Shown here: positions 5,522 to 10,148 of the stretch, piece after piece | How the letters are laid out: each line of letters begins with the position of its first letter | Numbering within the stretch: position 1 is the first letter of the stretch | Source of the DNA: Thermoplasmata archaeon | GTDB taxonomy: Archaea; Thermoplasmatota; Thermoplasmata; Halarchaeoplasmatales; Halarchaeoplasmataceae | Direction: 5' to 3' | Length of the DNA: 10,148 nt | Assembly: GCA_019594305.1 (NCBI GenBank) | Contig: JAFDTZ010000082.1 | Coordinates: 1 to 10,148, forward strand | Made by a program: the position numbers and the translations under genes | The notes under the pieces: model-generated | Told to the model about the DNA's origin: nothing | The model's input: only the letters and a program-made list of their open reading frames with translations | Database searches by the model: none

Positions 5522-6763
5522 ATGATAGAGAGACCACGTGGTACCAGAGATCTTCTCCCTGAGGACATGTACACCAGGAACAAATTTGAGGAAATACTAC
5601 GAAGAACCTGTAACAATTTCGGTTATCAGGAAATACTTACTCCTACTTATGAGCATACGAAATTATTCACTGAAAGGTCCGGTCCCTCTATCGTCGAAGA
5701 CCTTTATGCCTTCAAGGACAAATCCGAACGAGATATAGCCCTTCGACCGGAATTTACCGCGTCCGTGATGCGAATGTACGCCCAAGGGCTTAGAGAGAGA
5801 CCAAAACCTCTAAAACTTTTTTATTTCGGTCCCACATTCAGATATGAGAGGCCCCAGGCCGGCAGATACCGGGAATTCTGGCAGTTCGGTACTGAGTTAA
5901 TAGGACCGGATACACCCCGGGCCGACGCTGAAAACATCGCACTTGCTCATTTTTGTATGCTTAACTCGGGATTAAAGGAATTCACGTTAAAGATATCGCA
6001 TCTAGGTATACTGGAAACATTCCTGAAAGAAAAAAATGTTCCACCGGACGACGTACGTGAGATATACCATGCGATAGATAAAGAAACTCTCGAAGAACTA
6101 GATAATCGCTATGACTTTTTGGATGAGTTAGGGACCCTGTTAACCTCAGATATGGATACGATGAAAGATCTTATCGAAAACACAAATTCTGTTGACCATC
6201 TCCAATGCGTTTTAAACACATTGGAATTATATGGTATGAACGAAAAAAACTACAAAGTTGATCTAAGCACGGTTCGCGGCCTTGATTATTACAAGGGCGT
6301 AGTATTCGAGATAGATGCCGAGAAACTTGGCGCCGAAAGACAGATCTGCGGTGGTGGGGATTACTGCCTGGGAGATATCTTTGGAATCGATATATCCTCA
6401 AAAGGATTCGCAATAGGTTTTGATAGAACTCTACTCGCTCTTGAGAAAGAAAAAACGGATATCGGTATTTGGCGGCCCACCTGTTACTTGATCCCCATCG
6501 GTGAGGACGCTTTATCATATACATACGAGTTACTTGCAACCCTTAGGACGGAAGACATAACAGCCGATATAGAGCTCATGGAGAGAAGTATCGGAAAAGC
6601 TCTAGCTTATGCCGATAGGATGAATTTTAAATATTCTATCTTGATCGGTGAGACCGAGTTGAAAGAGGGGTCTTTTACCGTAAAGAACATGAAGGACGGA
6701 GAGCAGATAACTCTAAAAAAAGATGAATTGATAGAGGAGATGAATAAACATGAGTCTAAGTAA
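5522..6763 (+). CDS. hisS: Histidyl-tRNA synthetase
   Basis: A 413-residue class II aminoacyl-tRNA synthetase that charges tRNA-His. In order: RPRGTRDLLPED (4-15), class II motif 2 FGPTFRYERPQAGRYREF (102-119, with the ATP-binding arginine R109), the histidine-binding segment RGLDYYKG (252-259), GGGDYCLGD (277-285), motif 3 GFAIGFDRT (295-303), and a C-terminal anticodon-binding domain from about 320. The ATG at 5522 is chosen because homologues begin MIxRPRGTRD and the promoter would start the transcript almost exactly there, implying leaderless translation. An ATG four codons earlier (5510) is in frame; neither has a ribosome binding site. First gene of a four-gene operon, it overlaps the next gene by 14 bases. 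Confidence 0.96.
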   Translation: MIERPRGTRDLLPEDMYTRNKFEEILRRTCNNFGYQEILTPTYEHTKLFTERSGPSIVEDLYAFKDKSERDIALRPEFTASVMRMYAQGLRERPKPLKLFYFGPTFRYERPQAGRYREFWQFGTELIGPDTPRADAENIALAHFCMLNSGLKEFTLKISHLGILETFLKEKNVPPDDVREIYHAIDKETLEELDNRYDFLDELGTLLTSDMDTMKDLIENTNSVDHLQCVLNTLELYGMNEKNYKVDLSTVRGLDYYKGVVFEIDAEKLGAERQICGGGDYCLGDIFGIDISSKGFAIGFDRTLLALEKEKTDIGIWRPTCYLIPIGEDALSYTYELLATLRTEDITADIELMERSIGKALAYADRMNFKYSILIGETELKEGSFTVKNMKDGEQITLKKDELIEEMNKHESK

Positions 6764-7397
6764 GTTAAATAAGATACCATTGATCTTATTCATTATCGTA
6801 GGGTTCTATACGATAAGCCTATTTATTGCACCACTTACCCTGGAACCCGGCACCGTAAATGAATTGAGTGGAGGGGCTAACCAGATAAGCAATTATGAGT
6901 TATGGAGAGAACTTTCACCCTATCATGCCCTTATATACACTTTCAGCGATTTCAACTGCCATCAGATGCATCATCGTTCATACGAAATTAACGGTAATCA
7001 GATGCCGGTATGTGCCAGATGTGTCGGCATTTTTATCGGTCTGACCTTGGGTTTGTTTGTAATGATGTTTGTCAAACCTAGAGATGATTTTAAAGACATA
7101 CTCCTTGGGTTAATTCCCTATAAAACAGAGCATCTTTCCGGCATAAAAAAAATGGTTTTGTTAGTTTTCTTTGGCTTGCTTTTTATTCTACCCATGGGAC
7201 TGGACGGTTTCATACAGTTGTTAACCGATTATGAAAGCAACAATCCCATGAGAACTTTAACCGGTTTCGCGGGAGGCCTTGTTTTTTCAATGTTTATAGC
7301 AGCTCTTTTGATGGCTTCGATACATGATATAAAACCGAATAAGGAAAATCCTTATATAGAACACGATTACTCAACTGCCCCCGAGGTCAAAAAATGA
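6750..7397 (+). CDS. DUF2085 polytopic membrane protein
   Basis: A 215-residue membrane protein of unknown function. Four hydrophobic segments are visible, at about 9-29, 92-109, 135-158 and 170-191. After the first comes a Cys/His cluster: CHQMHHRSY (70-78), INGNQMPVCARCVG (80-93), giving C70, H71, H74, C88 and C91. The third segment contains LPMGLDG (147-153); after it come the ESNNPMR motif (162-168) and TGF (171-173). These are hallmarks of the DUF2085 family; the cysteines and histidines look able to bind a metal, though this is inference. GGAGATGA upstream of ATG overlaps the end of hisS, and the stop overlaps the S8e start codon. Its fixed place between translation genes suggests shared expression or a role near membrane protein synthesis. 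Confidence 0.85.
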   Translation: MSLSKLNKIPLILFIIVGFYTISLFIAPLTLEPGTVNELSGGANQISNYELWRELSPYHALIYTFSDFNCHQMHHRSYEINGNQMPVCARCVGIFIGLTLGLFVMMFVKPRDDFKDILLGLIPYKTEHLSGIKKMVLLVFFGLLFILPMGLDGFIQLLTDYESNNPMRTLTGFAGGLVFSMFIAALLMASIHDIKPNKENPYIEHDYSTAPEVKK

Positions 7398-7774
7398 CAC
7401 TGTGGCAAGCTAGATCAAAAAGGAAAATCACTGGCGGTAGACGAAGACATTATCGGAAGAAAAGAAAGTTTGAGCTTGGCTCAGATTTCGATCCGGCCGT
7501 TATCTCAAAGGATAAGAACAAGACGATTAGGATTCGCGGAGGAAACACCAAAACAAAGGTTATGGGTGCTCAGTTTGCCAACATATTTGAAACCGACGGA
7601 AGTGTTTCTAAAGTAAAGATAGATACTGTGCTTGAGAATCCGGCCAATCCTAACTACGTTCAGAGGAATATACTTACAAAAGGTGCAATCGTCAGCACGA
7701 AGAAAGGTAATGCAAAGATAACGTCTAGACCAGGTCAGGATGGCGTAGTAAACGCGATATTACTAGAGGAATAG
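7394..7774 (+). CDS. rps8e: 30S ribosomal protein S8e
   Basis: A 126-residue small-subunit protein found in archaea and eukaryotes, not bacteria, at the archaeal length. The N terminus shows the family pattern: WQARSKRKITGGRRRH (4-19), followed by KKRKFELG (22-29). It continues with a beta-rich body including TIRIRGGNTK and a C terminus with ENPANPNYVQRNILTKGAIV. The high basic content fits rRNA binding. The start codon overlaps the stop of the DUF2085 gene in ATGA, and GAGGTCA precedes it. One base separates its stop from srp19, so all four operon genes are closely coupled. Confidence 0.97.
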   Translation: MTLWQARSKRKITGGRRRHYRKKRKFELGSDFDPAVISKDKNKTIRIRGGNTKTKVMGAQFANIFETDGSVSKVKIDTVLENPANPNYVQRNILTKGAIVSTKKGNAKITSRPGQDGVVNAILLEE

Positions 7775-7775
7775 G

Positions 7776-8069
7776 ATGGCAAGGAAGAGGAAGACATGGG
7801 TGATCTATCCTGAATATTTCGATAAAAGATTATCAAGGTCCGAAGGGAGAAGAGTCCCCTCAAAATATTCGGTAAGCAACCCGAAGGTCGAAGAGATAAG
7901 AGATATACTTAACTCATATAATATACCCAATAGAGTTGAAGGGAATGAGCACCATCCAGCTACGTGGTATGAACAGAACGGCAGGGTACTGATATCGAAA
8001 CAGAATATACCCAAACAGAATTTTTTGATCAAGATGGGTCAAAAACTTAAGGATAGAAGACAGGGTTAG
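7776..8069 (+). CDS. srp19: Signal recognition particle 19 kDa protein
   Basis: A 97-residue basic protein that binds SRP RNA and stabilises the conformation needed for SRP54 binding, so it takes part in targeting nascent membrane and secreted proteins. Visible family motifs: WVIYPEYFDKRLSRSEGRR (8-26) and VP (27-28), then the NPKVEEI helix, and the RVEGNEHHPATWYEQNGRV and KMGQKLKDRR segments towards the C terminus. Length is normal for archaea. GAGGA lies within the last S8e codons. It is the last gene of the hisS operon and converges on endA with an 8-base gap. Confidence 0.96.
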   Translation: MARKRKTWVIYPEYFDKRLSRSEGRRVPSKYSVSNPKVEEIRDILNSYNIPNRVEGNEHHPATWYEQNGRVLISKQNIPKQNFLIKMGQKLKDRRQG

Positions 8070-8077
8070 ATTCATTA

Positions 8078-9136
8078 TCATGGAGTCTTTCTTTTTATCC
8101 TAATATAAGAAACCGACATGTCCGATAAACTACGTGCTAACATAAATTCTTTCCTCACCGTGTGTGCTACACGTACTGCTCTACTGATATCATACCAGCT
8201 ACAGGCATAATTCTCTACAACTGGCTGGATCATAAAATCAGCATGATGATCTTCGGGCTCGCCCAGATAACATCTATATGCTGTACCGTACTTGAAACCT
8301 GTTTTTGGGATCAAACCTCTTTCTCGTAGGTTTTTATACACGTTATAGCGGAGTAAGAAGTCGTTCTGAATACTGTCGGCATAGTTTTTTATATCTGTCT
8401 TGTCCATTTCTTCTCCGGTACTACCGTGATGTACGATTAAAACTTTTTTTTCTATAAGGTATAATGTTTCTACCATAGATAGCTGAAGTTCGTCGTCCGA
8501 TTCACGACCGTAGAAACCAAATTCGTGTAGTTCTTTACCTCCTTCCCTCACATAGCATTTATCACCGAATACCGTCCCTTCTATTTTTTCATGTTCATCT
8601 ATATCTTTTCCCTTCCCGCTTAACACCGTCCACATGATTTCATAGTATGTGACATCTCCTTCTTCGTCGAGGAGACCTACCAACAATGATTTTTTGATCT
8701 GAAGTATACGTTTGCAGGCCGCTTCTATTTCTGCGATGGAAAATGAATCTGTTTCTGCACGGGCAATGAGCCAATATTCTGAAGGTGTCTTTCCGGGTCC
8801 TCCTCCCCTAGGGAAAACTCTGAAATCTGCAGGCTTTGAAGATGTTTTGAGTGTGTAACCTCTTGACCTCATATTCCTGTAAACAGGATATTTTATCGCG
8901 ATGTTCGGATCATTCTTTAAGGCTTCCTTCATCATCTCCTCTTTCGTAATAGACCTACCATCTTGATATTGTATCTCCAAACGACCGGCCGCCAGTAGGT
9001 AAAGTGATTCATAATTATCTAGTTTTAGTCCGCCACCCGACAGAGGCGTTCCAAAATATCCTTTATTATATATCGTGTTTCCTTCGGCCTGGTCATGAAT
9101 TATGACATTATCTTTACCGAGAATTCCTACTGTCAT
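8078..9136 (-). CDS. endA: tRNA-splicing endonuclease, fused two-domain type
   Basis: About 352 residues; cleaves pre-tRNA at the bulge-helix-bulge motif to remove introns. It is the fused form with two endonuclease repeats in one chain, which dimerises in euryarchaea. Numbered from the GTG at 9142, the C-terminal repeat carries the catalytic triad: Y292 in YRCY, H300 in HHADF and K331 in RVAHTVRK. The N-terminal repeat (about 93-160) shows the matching FRVF and SEYWLIA segments with the tyrosine and histidine lost, as expected for the structural half. The ATG at 9136 is preferred because a TATA box at 9161-9169 predicts initiation near 9139, i.e. leaderless; the GTG two codons earlier is the alternative. 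Convergent with srp19. The tRNA-Thr in the window has no intron. Confidence 0.94.
   Translation of the reverse strand: MTVGILGKDNVIIHDQAEGNTIYNKGYFGTPLSGGGLKLDNYESLYLLAAGRLEIQYQDGRSITKEEMMKEALKNDPNIAIKYPVYRNMRSRGYTLKTSSKPADFRVFPRGGGPGKTPSEYWLIARAETDSFSIAEIEAACKRILQIKKSLLVGLLDEEGDVTYYEIMWTVLSGKGKDIDEHEKIEGTVFGDKCYVREGGKELHEFGFYGRESDDELQLSMVETLYLIEKKVLIVHHGSTGEEMDKTDIKNYADSIQNDFLLRYNVYKNLRERGLIPKTGFKYGTAYRCYLGEPEDHHADFMIQPVVENYACSWYDISRAVRVAHTVRKEFMLARSLSDMSVSYIRIKRKTP
8087..8097 (+). terminator. Pyrimidine-rich terminator of the hisS operon
   Basis: CTTTCTTTTTATCC starts about 17 bases after the srp19 stop and lies inside the 3' end of the opposing endA gene. It is the only T-rich stretch close by on this strand. 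Confidence 0.4.
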
Positions 9137-9160
9137 CTTCACGACGCTACCCTGGGCGGG

Positions 9161-9169
9161 ATATAAAAA
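9161..9169 (-). promoter_or_regulatory. TATA box for endA
   Basis: The minus strand reads ATTTTTATAT. A centre near 9165 predicts initiation close to 9139, three bases before the ATG at 9136. Confidence 0.55.
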
Positions 9170-9201
9170 TTTATCCGAGGATGGAATGCCCTACGAAAGT
9201 A

Positions 9202-9210
9202 CTAAATATT
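9202..9210 (+). promoter_or_regulatory. TATA box for the ABC transporter gene
   Basis: CTAAATATT preceded by ACGAAAGTA. Initiation about 26 bases downstream would fall near 9232, only a few bases before the ATG at 9235, so the message is probably leaderless or nearly so. Confidence 0.5.
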
Positions 9211-9234
9211 CTGTGTATATGTATCTAGGAATTC

Positions 9235-10148
9235 ATGGCGGAAAAGGCACTAGAGATTAAAAATTTGAACAAGACATACCCTCAATGGAGAAAGACTGGA
9301 GTTGAGGCGCTTAGGGACGTGAATTTTTCAGTTAACGAAGGGGAGATCGTGGGATTATTAGGACCCAATGGAGCCGGTAAGACAACTGCGATCAAGTGTA
9401 TCTGTGGTTTGATACATCCCGATAAAGGTACAATAAGCTATTTCGGTGAAAAAACCGGGCAAGGAATAGCGAATCACGTGTGTGCTGTATTGGAAGGCAA
9501 CCGAAATATCTACTGGCGATTGACATCGAGGGAGAATATAGAGTTCTTTGCAGGACTTCAGGGTCATTCTCCGTCTTCAGTTAAATCTAAGATACGTAAC
9601 ATATTGAAAACCTTTGATCTGATGGAGAAGGAGAATGTTCCCGCTAGAAAGTTGTCACGTGGCATGCAGCAAAAATTAGCCCTGGGATGTGCACTGATAC
9701 GTGACACCCCGATGCTCCTGCTAGATGAGCCTACCTTAGGGTTGGATGTGGAAACATCTTTGGATCTTAGGAGATACATAAAGAGTCTTGTAAAAGATAG
9801 TGGTAAAACCATACTTCTCAGCAGCCATGACATGAACGTAGTAGAGGATGTTTGCGATAGGGTAGTCATCATCAATCACGGAAGAGTGGTGGCTGATGAC
9901 ACCGTGAAGAGGTTGAAAGATGTTTTCAAGGTTCAGGCCTATGAGATAGGATTGCAGGGGCATTGGAAAGAGTTAGAACAGGTTTTAACCGATGATATAA
10001 GATTAGATCTAAAGGATAACCAAACAATAATCTCATGCCAATTGAAAGATTCAAAGGCGTTTTATAAGTTGATGGACCTTTTAAAGGAACGTGGAGTCGA
10101 GATAGATTATGTTAAGACCAAGGAACCCAACTTCGAGGAGATATTCAT
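9235..10148 (+). CDS. ABC-2-type exporter ATP-binding protein (right end cut)
   Basis: At least 304 residues; the frame stays open to the window edge, so the end is missing. All ATPase motifs are present: Walker A GPNGAGKTT (43-51), the signature LSRGMQQK in place of LSGGQ, Walker B MLLLDEPTLGLD, and the switch histidine in LLSSHD. The C-terminal extension ends with KEPNFEEIF, typical of ATPases that power ABC-2 exporters of drugs, lipids or polysaccharides. The permease is expected just downstream, outside the window. The start is set by the TATA box about 30 bases upstream; only a weak AGGA precedes the ATG. Substrate cannot be told. It is cytoplasmic, bound to the inner face of the membrane through its permease. 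Confidence 0.93.
   Translation, partial: MAEKALEIKNLNKTYPQWRKTGVEALRDVNFSVNEGEIVGLLGPNGAGKTTAIKCICGLIHPDKGTISYFGEKTGQGIANHVCAVLEGNRNIYWRLTSRENIEFFAGLQGHSPSSVKSKIRNILKTFDLMEKENVPARKLSRGMQQKLALGCALIRDTPMLLLDEPTLGLDVETSLDLRRYIKSLVKDSGKTILLSSHDMNVVEDVCDRVVIINHGRVVADDTVKRLKDVFKVQAYEIGLQGHWKELEQVLTDDIRLDLKDNQTIISCQLKDSKAFYKLMDLLKERGVEIDYVKTKEPNFEEIF

Noticed and set aside
9358..9963. Three overlapping minus-strand open frames at the right end
   Set aside because: They lie opposite the Walker A, signature and Walker B region of the ABC ATPase, whose frame stays open to the window edge.

Overview
The window is from an archaeon. The evidence is a run of archaeal-type genes (ribosomal protein S8e, SRP19, a fused two-domain tRNA-splicing endonuclease, a QueF-family enzyme that in archaea belongs to archaeosine synthesis), TATA-box promoters about 25 bases upstream of inferred transcription starts, and ribosome binding sites of the GGTGA/GGAGG type. 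An FtsZ-family gene, an EndA with two domains in one chain and a moderately AT-rich composition point to the euryarchaeal side, possibly Thermoplasmatota. That placement is inference. The N-terminal-rubredoxin rubrerythrin suggests an anaerobe or microaerophile.

Layout. Bases 1-72 (minus strand) are a tRNA-Thr(UGU). A 16-base copy of its 5' end lies 66 bases upstream. Next is a divergent pair: a rubrerythrin (minus, 229-762) and a ribbon-helix-helix regulator followed by an FtsZ-family GTPase (plus, 1018-2337). The regulator appears to carry two RHH units in one chain. The FtsZ-like protein keeps the nucleotide-binding half but has no recognisable T7 catalytic loop or C-terminal domain. A 12-base motif occurs in opposite orientations just before the regulator and just before ftsZ, and a related palindrome lies further upstream.

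A convergent QueF-family gene (minus, 2370-2726) sits divergently from a carbamate kinase / class I aminotransferase pair (plus, 2854-4942). That pair meets a flavin reductase-like gene (minus, 4922-5443) tail to tail, with a 21-base overlap. The flavin reductase shares a compact AT-rich promoter region with a tight four-gene operon (plus, 5522-8069): hisS, a DUF2085 membrane protein, rps8e and srp19. Each of its junctions overlaps or is separated by a single base. The operon joins tRNA charging, the ribosome and membrane targeting with a membrane protein of unknown role.

endA (minus, 8078-9136) converges on srp19. An ABC-2-type exporter ATPase (plus, from 9235) runs off the right edge.

Most of the window is conserved housekeeping sequence. 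The parts most worth a second look are the regulator/ftsZ-like locus with its repeated motif and the odd leader of tRNA-Thr. I saw no mobile element, CRISPR array or phage gene. No gene-free stretch exceeds 300 bases; the longest, 763-1017, holds divergent promoters and candidate operators.
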